Shown here in pieces: positions 52,412 through 60,384 of a stretch of DNA of 64,000 nt. Numbering within the stretch: the first letter of the stretch is position 1; each line of letters opens with the position of its first letter. Source of the stretch: Streptomyces polyasparticus (GTDB taxonomy: Bacteria > Actinomycetota > Actinomycetes > Streptomycetales > Streptomycetaceae); NCBI RefSeq assembly GCF_014493765.1, contig NZ_JACTVJ010000020.1, positions 166,848 to 230,847 on the forward strand, written 5' to 3'. The notes beneath the pieces were generated by a model that was not told where the DNA came from, did no database searches, and was given only the letters and a program-made list of their open reading frames with translations. Made by a program: the position numbers and the translations under genes.

Positions 52412-53022
52412 GGCGGCGGACCGGGGCGGTGCGGCGGCAGGCCACGGCGGTGCTGCTCGCCGCGGGTGCGCTGGTGCTCGCCGGCTGCGGGATCCGGGCG
52501 ACCGAGGTGCCCACGGAGTTCGGGGCCGCGCCCTCGCGGGTGCCGTGTCCGGCGTCGGCCGCCGATGTGGCGGCGCAGGCGGCCCGTGGGCTGCCCATGC
52601 AGGTCTACCTGATCTGCGGATCGCAGCTGGTGGGCGTGGACCGGTCGGTCGCGCTGAGCGACGGGCACACGGCGGACGACCGCGTGTACGTGGCGCAGGC
52701 GCTCCTCGACGAGCTGCGGGAGGAGCCCTCGCAGGCGGAGGCGAAGGCCGGCTTCACGACCGCCGTGCGGTCCGAGCTCCGGGTACGGGGGCCGCAGAAG
52801 GGCGATCCCGCGGAGGCCCTGCGGCTGAGCACCCCGCCGAAGCGGCTTGCGTCGTACGCGCTCGCCCAGGTGGTGTGCACCCTGGTGCACGGGGTGGGAG
52901 CGGGGGCGGATTCCGTGGTGCTCGGGGGTCCCGCGGACAAGGACGCGCTCCAGGCTTACGCCTGCACGGACGAGGTCAGGGCGCAGCCGGGGGTCGTGCC
53001 GGTGCCGTCGGGGCCTGCCTGA
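52408..53022 (+). CDS. Lipoprotein of the afsQ operon
   Basis: This 204-residue predicted lipoprotein has a signal peptide with lipobox LAGC, lipidated Cys at residue 27. The mature part has three to four further Cys (C48, C61, C146, C163) and no clear domain. ATG overlaps the afsQ2 stop (ATGA), so it belongs to the afsQ transcript; S. coelicolor likewise encodes a lipoprotein after afsQ2. It may assist AfsQ2 in sensing at the outer membrane face, by analogy with lipoproteins such as LpqB or CseA, which modulate partner kinases. That role is inferred. Confidence 0.88.
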   Translation: MRRRTGAVRRQATAVLLAAGALVLAGCGIRATEVPTEFGAAPSRVPCPASAADVAAQAARGLPMQVYLICGSQLVGVDRSVALSDGHTADDRVYVAQALLDELREEPSQAEAKAGFTTAVRSELRVRGPQKGDPAEALRLSTPPKRLASYALAQVVCTLVHGVGAGADSVVLGGPADKDALQAYACTDEVRAQPGVVPVPSGPA

Positions 53023-53157
53023 CCGGCTGCTGTGCGGGCTCTGCGCCCTGCTGTACCGGCCGTCCGCCGGGGTGCCCGGAGGAGCTCGGTCCACTCCCGT
53101 ACCGGCCGCCCGGAAGTCCGCGGAACCGTTTCTACGTCACCGTGCGTCTAGGGGGGC

Positions 53158-53706
53158 GTGCAGCGTCAGGGACTCGGCGGGTCGGCCGTCATCCGCTTTC
53201 GTGCGACAGGGGTCATGCTCCTCGTCGCGCATCTCGCTTTCGTCGGATGGCTCACCTTGCGTCCCCTGGATGTGCCGTGGGTGACCGCGGCGAATCTGCA
53301 GCCGTTCGCGGGGATCAAGGCGGATCTGGCGCTCGGGCCCGCGGAGGCCTTCCGCAGGATCGGCGAGGCGCTGCTCCTTCTCGCACCGCTCGGTGTGCTC
53401 CTGCCGATGGCCGGGGGCCGGCTGGACGCCTCCACGCTCGGCTCGTTCCTGCGCACGGTGGCGGCGGGAGCGATGCTCTCGCTCGGCATCGAGCTGCTGC
53501 AGACCGCCGTACCGGGGCAGGTCGTCGACATCGATTCGCTGATGCTGAACACCGCCGGTGTCGCCATCGCGCATCTGGCGTTCGTCCCGGCGGCACGGGC
53601 CCGTATCCGCCGCAGGAAGGGGTTGCCCGGGCGGGCTCCCCTGCCCAGGGACGAGGCGTCTCAGGGGTCGACCCCGACGATTCCCAGGGTCGGGATCGCC
53701 CCGTAG
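53158..53706 (+). CDS. VanZ family membrane protein
   Basis: This 182-residue membrane protein has four helices and VanZ marks: TLRP, NLQPFAGI, a central LLLLAPLGVLLP helix, ELLQTAVPGQVVDIDSLMLNTAGVAIAH. The conserved R/DxxDxxxNxxG motif is present as DIDSLMLNTAG. VanZ proteins raise teicoplanin resistance or move lipids by an unsettled mechanism; in Streptomyces most are not linked to vancomycin clusters, and no van genes are near. GTG start immediately after GGGGGGC. It is separated from the afsQ operon by 135 bp. Confidence 0.87.
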   Translation: MQRQGLGGSAVIRFRATGVMLLVAHLAFVGWLTLRPLDVPWVTAANLQPFAGIKADLALGPAEAFRRIGEALLLLAPLGVLLPMAGGRLDASTLGSFLRTVAAGAMLSLGIELLQTAVPGQVVDIDSLMLNTAGVAIAHLAFVPAARARIRRRKGLPGRAPLPRDEASQGSTPTIPRVGIAP

Positions 53707-53797
53707 CCTGACGTTTTGCCCTCTTCGCGACCGTAGCTTTGAAGTACACCGAGGCACCGACCAGGAAGCCTCACCAAAGGTTCGCGAAGGAGCCACC

Positions 53798-54016
53798 ATG
53801 ACCGCCCTTGCCCGCCCTCGTAACGGACGGATGATCGGCGGAGTGTGCGCAGCGCTGGCGAAGCGCTTCGGCACCTCCGCGACCACGATGCGCGTGATCT
53901 TTCTCGTCTCGTGTCTGCTGCCCGGCCCCCAGTTCCTGCTCTACCTGGCCCTGTGGGCGCTGCTGCCCGCCGAGAAGGACAGCGTCCACAAGGACACCAC
54001 CGCGCCTGCGTGGTGA
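53798..54016 (+). CDS. Short PspC-domain membrane protein
   Basis: This 72-residue protein consists of little more than one PspC domain: basic lead RPRNGRMIGGVCAALAKRFG, then TTMRVIFLVSCLLPGPQFLLYLALWALLP with one or two membrane helices. PspC domains take part in phage-shock-type membrane stress responses; in actinobacteria they also occur fused to sensor kinases. A strong GAAGGAG precedes the ATG. It is followed by a bidirectional hairpin and should be its own transcription unit. Confidence 0.93.
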   Translation: MTALARPRNGRMIGGVCAALAKRFGTSATTMRVIFLVSCLLPGPQFLLYLALWALLPAEKDSVHKDTTAPAW

Positions 54017-54074
54017 GCGGCCGGGGCCGGGGAGCACGACCCGCGATCCCCGGTCCCTCGATCGACAGGCATGC

Positions 54075-54119
54075 GAAAGGGCGCCCGCCCGGAGTACGAC
54101 TCCGGAAGGGCGCCCTTTC
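54075..54119. terminator. Bidirectional terminator, two-part stem
   Basis: GAAAGGGCGCCC pairs with GGGCGCCCTTTC, and inside it CCGGAGT pairs with ACTCCGG around ACG. It separates the convergent PspC gene and the GLP-repeat protein gene. Confidence 0.92.
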
Positions 54120-54136
54120 CGCTTGCCCGCGTGCCG

Positions 54137-54577
54137 TCAGCCGCCGAGCCCCGGCAGGCCCGGGACGGCGGGCAGGCCGTCGACCGCGGGGAGGCCCTGG
54201 ACGGGCAGGCCGTTGGTGCTCACCGGCAGACCGTCGACCGGCAGGCCACCCGTCGGCAGACCGCTCGTCGGCAGACCCTTCGTCGGCAGACCGCCGAGCA
54301 GACCCGAGACCGGGTCCGCGTCCGCCGGCAGCGACTGCTCGATGGTCGGCTTGGCGGTGCTCAGACCGTTCGTGAGCGCACCCTGCCCCGCGTCCACCGC
54401 CTCGGACGCACCCGGCAGGGTCTTGGTCACCTGGCCGACCGGCAGGTCCTTGGCGACGGCACCCACGGCGTGGGCGGGGTCGGGAAGGGCGGGCGCTGCC
54501 GACGCGGCGCCCGCGCCCGCTGCGGCAAAAGCGGCACCGAGGGCGGCGACACCGAGGGTCTTGGCAGACTGCTTCAT
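54137..54577 (-). CDS. Secreted protein with GLPT/GLPV repeats
   Basis: This 146-residue exported protein has a signal peptide of about 27 residues (MKQSAKTLGVAALGAAFAAAGAGAASA). The mature part has a helical region (to about residue 85) and then about nine repeats of the type GLPTxG, GLPVxG and GLPxVx, ending in GLG. Proteins like this are widespread in Streptomyces, often annotated without basis as ATP-binding. Function is unknown; a surface or wall-associated role is plausible from the repeats. GGACGTATTC precedes the ATG. It is monocistronic. Confidence 0.75.
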   Translation of the reverse strand: MKQSAKTLGVAALGAAFAAAGAGAASAAPALPDPAHAVGAVAKDLPVGQVTKTLPGASEAVDAGQGALTNGLSTAKPTIEQSLPADADPVSGLLGGLPTKGLPTSGLPTGGLPVDGLPVSTNGLPVQGLPAVDGLPAVPGLPGLGG

Positions 54578-54724
54578 GGTGAATACGTCCTTGTAGACGG
54601 GGAGTTCTTGAGCGGTCCCGCAAGCTATCGAGGCCCGCTCCCCGGCCGCAAACACCGTCAACGTATGAAAAACGGCCGGGAATTGATCTTCCCGGCCGCT
54701 TCTCCTGACGTGGTTTTCGGCTGC

Positions 54725-55870
54725 TCAGCCCTCGGAACCGCTGGTCGCAGCGGTCTGCCGGAACAGCCACTCCGACTTGAGCTCGGCATAGCCGGGCTTG
54801 ATCACGTCGTTGATCATGGCCAGTCGTTCATCGAAAGGAATGAACGCTGATTTCATCGCATTGACTGTGAACCACTGCATGTCGTCGAGCGTGTAGCCGA
54901 AAGTGCCGACCAGGTGCTCGAATTCACGGCTCATGCTCGTGCCGGACATCAGGCGGTTGTCGGTGTTCACCGTCAGCCGGAAGTGCAGCTTGCGGAGCAG
55001 ACCGATGGGGTGGTCGGCGTACGAAGTGGCCGCGGCCGTCTGGAGGTTGGACGTGGGGCACATCTCCAGCGGGATGCGCTTGTCCCGTACGTACGAGGCG
55101 AGGCGCCCGAGCTTCACGGAGCCGTCCTCGGCGACCTGGATGTCGTCGATGATGCGCACGCCGTGGCCGAGGCGGTCGGCGCCGCACCACTGCAGGGCCT
55201 GCCAGATGGAGGGCAGGCCGAAGGCCTCGCCCGCGTGGATCGTGAAGTGGTTGTTCTCGCGCTTGAGGTACTCGAAGGCGTCGAGGTGGCGGGTGGGAGG
55301 GAAGCCCGCCTCGGCGCCCGCGATGTCGAAGCCGACGACGCCGAGGTCGCGGTAGCGGTTGGCCAGCTCGGCGATCTCCAGGGCGCGGGCCGCGTGGCGC
55401 ATCGCGGTGAGCAGGGCGCCGACGCGGATGCGGTGCCCGTTCTCCTTCGCGCGGCGCTCACCCTCGCGGAAGCCCTCGTTGACCGCCTCGACGACCTCTT
55501 CGAGGGTGAGGCCCTTCTCCAGGTGCTGCTCGGGGGCGTAGCGGATTTCGGCGTAGACGACGCCGTCCTCCGCGAGGTCCTCGGCGCACTCGGCGGCGAC
55601 CCGGAAGAGCGCTTCCTTGGTCTGCATGACGGCGCAGGTGTGCGCGAAGGTCTCCAGGTAGCGCGGCAGCGAACCGGAGTCGGCGGCTTCGCGGAACCAG
55701 ATGCCGAGCTTGTCGGGCTCGGACTCGGGGAGGCCTTCATAGCCCGTCTCACGGGCGAGATCGATGATCGTCCCGGGGCGCAGGCCGCCGTCGAGGTGGT
55801 CGTGGAGGAGCACCTTGGGGGCCCGGCGGATCTGGTCCGGGGTCGGCGAGGGAGTGGTCTGGCTCGTCAT
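54725..55870 (-). CDS. add: Adenosine deaminase
   Basis: This 381-residue amidohydrolase converts adenosine and deoxyadenosine to inosine forms. The zinc-binding HxH is H23/H25 in LHDHLDGGL; further motifs are [17 protein letters not shown] (catalytic Glu), RLGHGVRI and [11 protein letters not shown], in which the first Asp is the zinc ligand. Length and order are standard. The shared palindrome CTACGCGCGTAG lies 16 bp before the ATG, so it is probably expressed with pnp and deoC. It is a single gene. Confidence 0.95.
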   Translation of the reverse strand: MTSQTTPSPTPDQIRRAPKVLLHDHLDGGLRPGTIIDLARETGYEGLPESEPDKLGIWFREAADSGSLPRYLETFAHTCAVMQTKEALFRVAAECAEDLAEDGVVYAEIRYAPEQHLEKGLTLEEVVEAVNEGFREGERRAKENGHRIRVGALLTAMRHAARALEIAELANRYRDLGVVGFDIAGAEAGFPPTRHLDAFEYLKRENNHFTIHAGEAFGLPSIWQALQWCGADRLGHGVRIIDDIQVAEDGSVKLGRLASYVRDKRIPLEMCPTSNLQTAAATSYADHPIGLLRKLHFRLTVNTDNRLMSGTSMSREFEHLVGTFGYTLDDMQWFTVNAMKSAFIPFDERLAMINDVIKPGYAELKSEWLFRQTAATSGSEG

Positions 55871-55886
55871 TGCCGCACTCTACCGC

Positions 55887-55898
55887 CTACGCGCGTAG
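55887..55898. promoter_or_regulatory. Palindromic operator CTACGCGCGTAG upstream of add
   Basis: This is the third copy of the palindrome found before pnp and deoC. On the minus strand it is followed by TAGAGT, a possible -10, and the ATG 16 bp on. Confidence 0.78.
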
Positions 55899-56040
55899 AG
55901 CGCGCTGCTCCGTTGCGGATTCGTTCTCCGGGACGGCCGGTCCGCGGCACCGCGGCCTCCGCTGTGACATCCCATGTCGATACGTAACAGTGACCCGCGG
56001 TCCAGGTTCCGTACACCTGCATTTCTGAGAATGTTCTGCC

Positions 56041-56808
56041 GTGACACAGCAAGCAATTCCGAGGCGTGAGGCCCGACTTGGCCGTGCCATCGGGCAGGAG
56101 CCGGCGCCTGGGCGCGCGGTCGGCGGGGTGGTGCTCCTGCTCCCGGCCGGCGAGGTGACCTCCGCCCGGCGGGCCCATCCGCTCGCGCTGGCCAATGTGC
56201 GCGCGCTCGGCCGCAGGCTGGCGCGTGCGGGGCGCGAGGAGGGCCTGGTCGCGCACGCCGTGCACTACCGGTGCCGCGGCTGGAACGGGGCGGACGCGCA
56301 GCCCGCGGCCGACGCCCTCTGGGCGGCGGACGAGGTCGTACGGCGCTACGGCGACGTGCCCGTATGCCTCGCCGGGATCGACATGGGCGGGCGGGCGGCG
56401 CTGCACGCGGGCGGGCACAGCGCCGTCAACTCGGTCCTCGCGCTTGCGCCTTGGCTGCCGGAGAAGGACGTGGCGCTCGCGCCGGAGCCGGTCAAACAGC
56501 TGGCCGGGCGGCGGGTCCTGATCGCGCACGGCACGAATGACGAGCGGACCGATCCCGAGCTGTCGTTCCGTTTCGCGGAGCGCCTGAAGAAGGCGAACCG
56601 GGACACCGCGCGCTTCGAGGTGCACTCGGACGGGCACGCGATGCTGCAGCACCGGGCGGAGGTGTTCGCGCTCGCGGTGGACTTCGTACGGGGTGCACTC
56701 TTCGGCACCCCGTTCGCCCGCCCTGTCGCGGACGCCTTCGCGGCTCCGCCGCCGCTGGGGCTGCGGATGCCGTTGGCTTCGGGGTTCGGGCGGGCGTTGA
56801 TGCGGTGA
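56041..56808 (+). CDS. Alpha/beta hydrolase with Asp at the nucleophile position
   Basis: This 255-residue dienelactone-hydrolase-like alpha/beta fold has strand VVLLLPAGEV, elbow AGIDMGGRAAL, acid strand VLIAHGTNDERTDP and His segment SDGHAML. The nucleophile elbow normally carries Ser or Cys (GxSxG); here it is Asp (D114). With D167 and H199 this makes an Asp-Asp-His set, as in haloalkane dehalogenases and epoxide hydrolases, or else an inactive relative. The start is GTG; its ribosome site is weak. It is a single gene between add and the intergenic element. Confidence 0.8.
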   Translation: MTQQAIPRREARLGRAIGQEPAPGRAVGGVVLLLPAGEVTSARRAHPLALANVRALGRRLARAGREEGLVAHAVHYRCRGWNGADAQPAADALWAADEVVRRYGDVPVCLAGIDMGGRAALHAGGHSAVNSVLALAPWLPEKDVALAPEPVKQLAGRRVLIAHGTNDERTDPELSFRFAERLKKANRDTARFEVHSDGHAMLQHRAEVFALAVDFVRGALFGTPFARPVADAFAAPPPLGLRMPLASGFGRALMR

Positions 56809-56844
56809 GGTCTGTTTGTCGGGTGCGGTGAGGTTCGCCGTCGG

Positions 56845-57040
56845 GTGCGGGTGCGTTCTGGTTGCGGTGGGGCGCCTGCGGCGGGCTTTTCTCCCCGCCC
56901 CGCCCCTTCCCGAAACCGAGGGCTTCGCCCCCGGACCCCCAGTTGCGGAGCCCTCCGGGTGGGTGGGGCCGCGGGGGCTTCGCCCCCTGCACCCCCGCAT
57001 CCGCACTTCGTGCGGATCGCCTCAAACGCCGGCGGGGCTG
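56845..57040. repeat. Dispersed intergenic hairpin element, copy E (inverted)
   Basis: This is a full copy in the reverse orientation of copies A and B. It has GCGCCTGCGGCGGGC, the GAGGGCTTCGCCCCCGG stem, TTGCGGAGCCCTCCGGGTGG, GGGGGCTTCGCCCCC, hairpin CCGCACTTCGTGCGG (57001-57015) and CTCAAACGCCGGCGG. The stop codon of the LysR-type gene lies inside it. Confidence 0.85.
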
Positions 57041-58023
57041 AACGAGAGCAGCCGTCCCTTTCGGGTCAGCAGGAAGCGTTTGAAGGCCGCGACCGGGGGC
57101 GTGTCCGGGTGGTCCTTCAGCCATGCCACACCGATTTCCCGTACCGCCCTCTGACCCGTCACCGTCAGCTCGACAACTCCCTTGCGGGGGACGGCCGGTG
57201 GGGGCAGCAGCGCGACGCCCAGGCCCACCGCGACCAGGCCGCGGAGGGTTTCCGCCTCCTCGCCCTCGAAGGCGATGCGGGGGCGGAAGCCGGCCTCGGC
57301 GCAGAGGTCGTCGGTGATGCGGCGCAGGCCGTAGCCCGGCTCCAGCATGATGAAGGTTTCGTCCGCGGCCTCCGCGAGGCGGATGCGTTTGCGGGTGGCG
57401 AGGCGGTGGTCCTCGGGGACGACCAGGCGCAGGCGCTGTTCGTCCAAGCGGCGGGCCACCAGGTCCGGGGCGTCCGGCACGGGGGAGGTCAGGCAGAGGT
57501 CGAGTTCTCCCGAGCGGAGGTGCTCCAGCATCCACTCGCCGTAGTTCTGGACGAGCGTGAAGCGGACGCGGGGGTGGTCGGCGCGGAACTCGCGGATCAG
57601 CGAAGGGACCGTCTCCGAGCCCATGGTGTGCAGGAAGCCGAAGGCGACCTTGCCGGACTCGGGGTCGGCGTCCGCACGTACCGACTCGGCGGCTCTCTCC
57701 ACCTCCCCCAGTGCCCGCTCCACCGTCGCCAGGAAGGTGCGGCCCGCCGCGGTCAGCGAGACCGTACGGCCGTGGCGGGCGAACAGGTCGACGCCCAGGT
57801 CGCGTTCGAGCCGTACGAGCGCGCGCGAGACCGTGGACTGCGGGGCCTGGAGCTGATGCGCGGCGCGCGTGACGTGCTCCGCGCGGGCCACCGCGGCGAA
57901 GTACGCGAGGCGGGGAGCGAGGATCGCCGACCAGGATTCGGGGTCGAGTTCGGCGAGGGCCACAATTTCTTCCGTGTCACTGTTCCGTGACAGTCCCGTC
58001 TGTGACCTCGGCTCATGCACCAT
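57022..58023 (-). CDS. LysR family transcriptional regulator
   Basis: The protein has 333 residues from the ATG given. Winged helix LAPRLAYFAAVARAEHVTRAAHQLQAPQSTVSRALVRLERDLGVDLFARHGRTVSLTAAG, then the periplasmic-binding-like effector domain (VAFGFLHTMGSETVPSLI and on). It is divergent from an MFS efflux gene and very likely controls it. The first 30 or so codons precede the usual LysR start. A GTG at 57963, with GGAAGA upstream, may be the true start; an inverted repeat just before it would then be its operator. The last codons come from the repeat element. Confidence 0.88.
   Translation of the reverse strand: MVHEPRSQTGLSRNSDTEEIVALAELDPESWSAILAPRLAYFAAVARAEHVTRAAHQLQAPQSTVSRALVRLERDLGVDLFARHGRTVSLTAAGRTFLATVERALGEVERAAESVRADADPESGKVAFGFLHTMGSETVPSLIREFRADHPRVRFTLVQNYGEWMLEHLRSGELDLCLTSPVPDAPDLVARRLDEQRLRLVVPEDHRLATRKRIRLAEAADETFIMLEPGYGLRRITDDLCAEAGFRPRIAFEGEEAETLRGLVAVGLGVALLPPPAVPRKGVVELTVTGQRAVREIGVAWLKDHPDTPPVAAFKRFLLTRKGRLLSFSPAGV
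57975..57992. promoter_or_regulatory. Inverted repeat, possible LysR operator
   Basis: TGTCAC-TGTTCC-GTGACA has two 6-bp arms. It lies between the two possible starts of the LysR gene, in the space facing the MFS gene, and has the size expected of a LysR binding site. Confidence 0.5.
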
Positions 58024-58085
58024 GGGAACGATTATGACGAGTCTGTGCATTGGACGCATGAATCCCGCGGTTCTAATTTCGGAGC

Positions 58086-59423
58086 ATGCCTGCCGCCAGT
58101 AGCGGGGCATCCGCCCACCCTGCGGATGCCCTCACCCCTGCGTCCCCTGCCCCTCTTCCCGCCGCGAGCCCCGCTCCCGCCGCGAATGCCGCGCATGCCG
58201 CGAGCCCCGAAGACACCCGGCTCGCCCCCGGAGCACCCGGCTACCGCCGGATCAGCCTCGCGCTGTTCGCCGCCGGGCTCGCCACGTTCGCGCTCCTCTA
58301 CTCCACGCAGGCGCTCCTGCCCGCCATCTCCGGCGAGTTCGCGGTCACCGCGGACGACGCGAGCTGGACGGTGTCGGCGGCGACCGGTGCTCTGGCCCTG
58401 TTCGTGCTGCCCCTGAGCGCGCTCTCCGAGCGGTTCGGACGGCGCACCCTGATGACCGTCTCGCTGACGGTCGCCGTCCTCGTCGGCCTGCTCGTGCCGT
58501 TCGCGCCGAGTATCGGCTGGCTGGTCGTGCTGCGCGCCGTACAGGGTGCGGCGCTGGCCGGTCTGCCGGCGTCGGCGATGGCGTATCTCGCGGAGGAAGT
58601 GCGGCCGAAGGCGCTGGTCGCGGCGGTGGGCCTGTTCGTCGCGGGCAACAGCATCGGCGGCATGAGCGGCCGGATCGTGGCGGGCTGGGTCGCCCAGGCC
58701 TGGGGCTGGCGCGCGGCGCTGCTCGCGGTCGGCCTGATGGCCCTGGTGTGCGGGCTCGCGTTCCGCGCGCTGCTGCCCAAGCCTCGTAACTTCCAGGCCG
58801 GTTCGCTCAACCCCCGCGCCCTGTACGGGACCGTGCGCGGCCATCTGTCGAACCCGCTGCTCGTCCGTCTGTACGCGATCGGCGCGCTGTTCATGACCGT
58901 CTTCGGCGCCGTGTACACGGTGATCGGCTACCGGCTCGTGGGCGAGCCCTTCAACCTGCCGCAGGGTGTGGTCGGTTCGGTCTTCCTGGTCTATCTCGTC
59001 GGTACGGTCTCCTCGGCCGCGGCGGGCAGGCTGGTGGGCCGGCTCGGGCGGCGCGGGGCGCTCTATCTCGCGGTCGGCACCACGGCTTCGGGCCTGCTGC
59101 TCTCCCTCACCGACTCCCTCGCGGGCATCCTGCTCGGCCTCGTCCTGATCACCGCAGGGTTCTTCGCCGGCCACGCGGTCGCGTCCTCGTCGGTGAGCCG
59201 GACCGCGACCACGGGGCGTGCCCAGGCCTCGGCGCTCTACCAGTCCGCGTACTACATCGGCTCCAGCCTCGGCGGCACGCTGGGCGCGCTCGCCTTCCAC
59301 GCGGGCGGCTGGCCGGCCACCGTCGTGCTCGGTCTGGTCGCGGTGCTCGGTGTGGTGTCGGTGACGCTCTACGGGTCGCATGCGGCGCGTGTGGAGCGGC
59401 GGGTGCTCCTCGCCGCCCGGTAA
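58086..59423 (+). CDS. MFS transporter
   Basis: This 445-residue major facilitator has about 12 membrane helices after a Pro/Ala-rich lead of about 45 residues. The motif between helices 2 and 3 is LSERFGRRTLMTVS (motif A), and the sequence resembles YnfM/inner-membrane arabinose-efflux-type exporters. The substrate is unknown, probably a small toxic compound or sugar. It is encoded head to head with the LysR-type gene, the usual arrangement for an inducible efflux pump. The ATG start is 62 bp from the regulator's ATG. Confidence 0.92.
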   Translation: MPAASSGASAHPADALTPASPAPLPAASPAPAANAAHAASPEDTRLAPGAPGYRRISLALFAAGLATFALLYSTQALLPAISGEFAVTADDASWTVSAATGALALFVLPLSALSERFGRRTLMTVSLTVAVLVGLLVPFAPSIGWLVVLRAVQGAALAGLPASAMAYLAEEVRPKALVAAVGLFVAGNSIGGMSGRIVAGWVAQAWGWRAALLAVGLMALVCGLAFRALLPKPRNFQAGSLNPRALYGTVRGHLSNPLLVRLYAIGALFMTVFGAVYTVIGYRLVGEPFNLPQGVVGSVFLVYLVGTVSSAAAGRLVGRLGRRGALYLAVGTTASGLLLSLTDSLAGILLGLVLITAGFFAGHAVASSSVSRTATTGRAQASALYQSAYYIGSSLGGTLGALAFHAGGWPATVVLGLVAVLGVVSVTLYGSHAARVERRVLLAAR

Positions 59424-59548
59424 ATCCGTCCTGGCCCGAACTCCCCTGAATTTCCCTTGAATTGGCAGGGATTTCCGTACAACCAGCCCTACTTCACAAC
59501 CGTCCTACCAGCACAGGGCAACACACTGCGCCGGAAGGGACGACGGCC

Positions 59549-60250
59549 ATGCGGAGAAAGACCCGGAGAGCAGCGGCGGCGACGGGGGTCGCGGCACTGG
59601 TGGTACCGCTGAGCGTGGCGCTGAGCGCCGGCTCGGCGGCCGCCGCCACGTGTACGACGAGCACGGGCCCGTACCAGAAGCAGGTCGAGAAGTTCCTCGG
59701 CCTGAAGGTGGACGGGAAGCAGTCATCGACGGACTGCAAGGCGATACGGGCTTTCCAGACCAAGCACCTGATCAAGCCGAACATCGGGTACGCGGGCCCC
59801 GTCACCTGGGGCGTGATGAACCTGATGAACAAGCAGAAGGCGGTCATCGCCTCCAAGAACCCCAACAAGGCCGGCAAGTGCCCCACCAACAAGGGCCGCA
59901 TAGCCTGCGTGGATCTGACGCTGCAGCTCAGCTGGATCCAGGACGGCTCGAAGCTCAAGTACGGCCCCGTGCCGGTGCGGACGGGGCGCAACGGGGCGGA
60001 GACCAGGACCGGCGCGAAGAAGATCTATCTGCGCAAGCTCAACCACTGGTCGACGATCTACAAGGTGTGGATGCCGTACACGCAGTTCTTCGACGGCGGG
60101 ATCGCCTTCCACCAGGTCGACAAGAGCATGTACGCGCCGCCGGGTTCGGGGGGCTGTGTGAACATGCGCAAGGCCGACGCCCAGGCGTACTGGAGCCTGT
60201 TGAAGAAGGGCGACGACGTCTACGTGTACGGACGCAAGGCCGGAACGTGA
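59549..60250 (+). CDS. Secreted L,D-transpeptidase-like protein with altered active-site motif
   Basis: The protein has 233 residues. The signal peptide spans about 1-33 (RRKTRRAAA, AxA end). A peptidoglycan-binding-like region lies at about 35-95 (VEKFLGLKVDGKQSSTDCKAIRAFQ). The YkuD domain has H188 (GIAFHQV) and C203 (SGGCVNM). Canonical enzymes have S/T-H-G-C before the nucleophile; here Gly replaces His (S200-G201-G202-C203), which may change or lower activity. It would cross-link peptidoglycan outside the membrane. The ATG start is preceded by GGAAGGGACGACGGCC. It is a single gene. Confidence 0.9.
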   Translation: MRRKTRRAAAATGVAALVVPLSVALSAGSAAAATCTTSTGPYQKQVEKFLGLKVDGKQSSTDCKAIRAFQTKHLIKPNIGYAGPVTWGVMNLMNKQKAVIASKNPNKAGKCPTNKGRIACVDLTLQLSWIQDGSKLKYGPVPVRTGRNGAETRTGAKKIYLRKLNHWSTIYKVWMPYTQFFDGGIAFHQVDKSMYAPPGSGGCVNMRKADAQAYWSLLKKGDDVYVYGRKAGT

Positions 60251-60384
60251 CGGTCCGGGGCGTGGCGGTCCTGTCACGCCCCGCTGTCAAGGGATAGGAC
60301 GGGTTTTCGCTGCTCACAGGCGATTGTCAGTGAGGCCCTGTAGTTTTCGAAGTGCCAGTGTCGAGGGCTACAGGGGTGAACCCA

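Noticed and set aside
53158-53706. Vancomycin resistance locus
   Set aside because: Only a VanZ-family protein is present. There is no vanHAX, vanRS or other resistance gene; VanZ relatives are common in Streptomyces without such a cluster.
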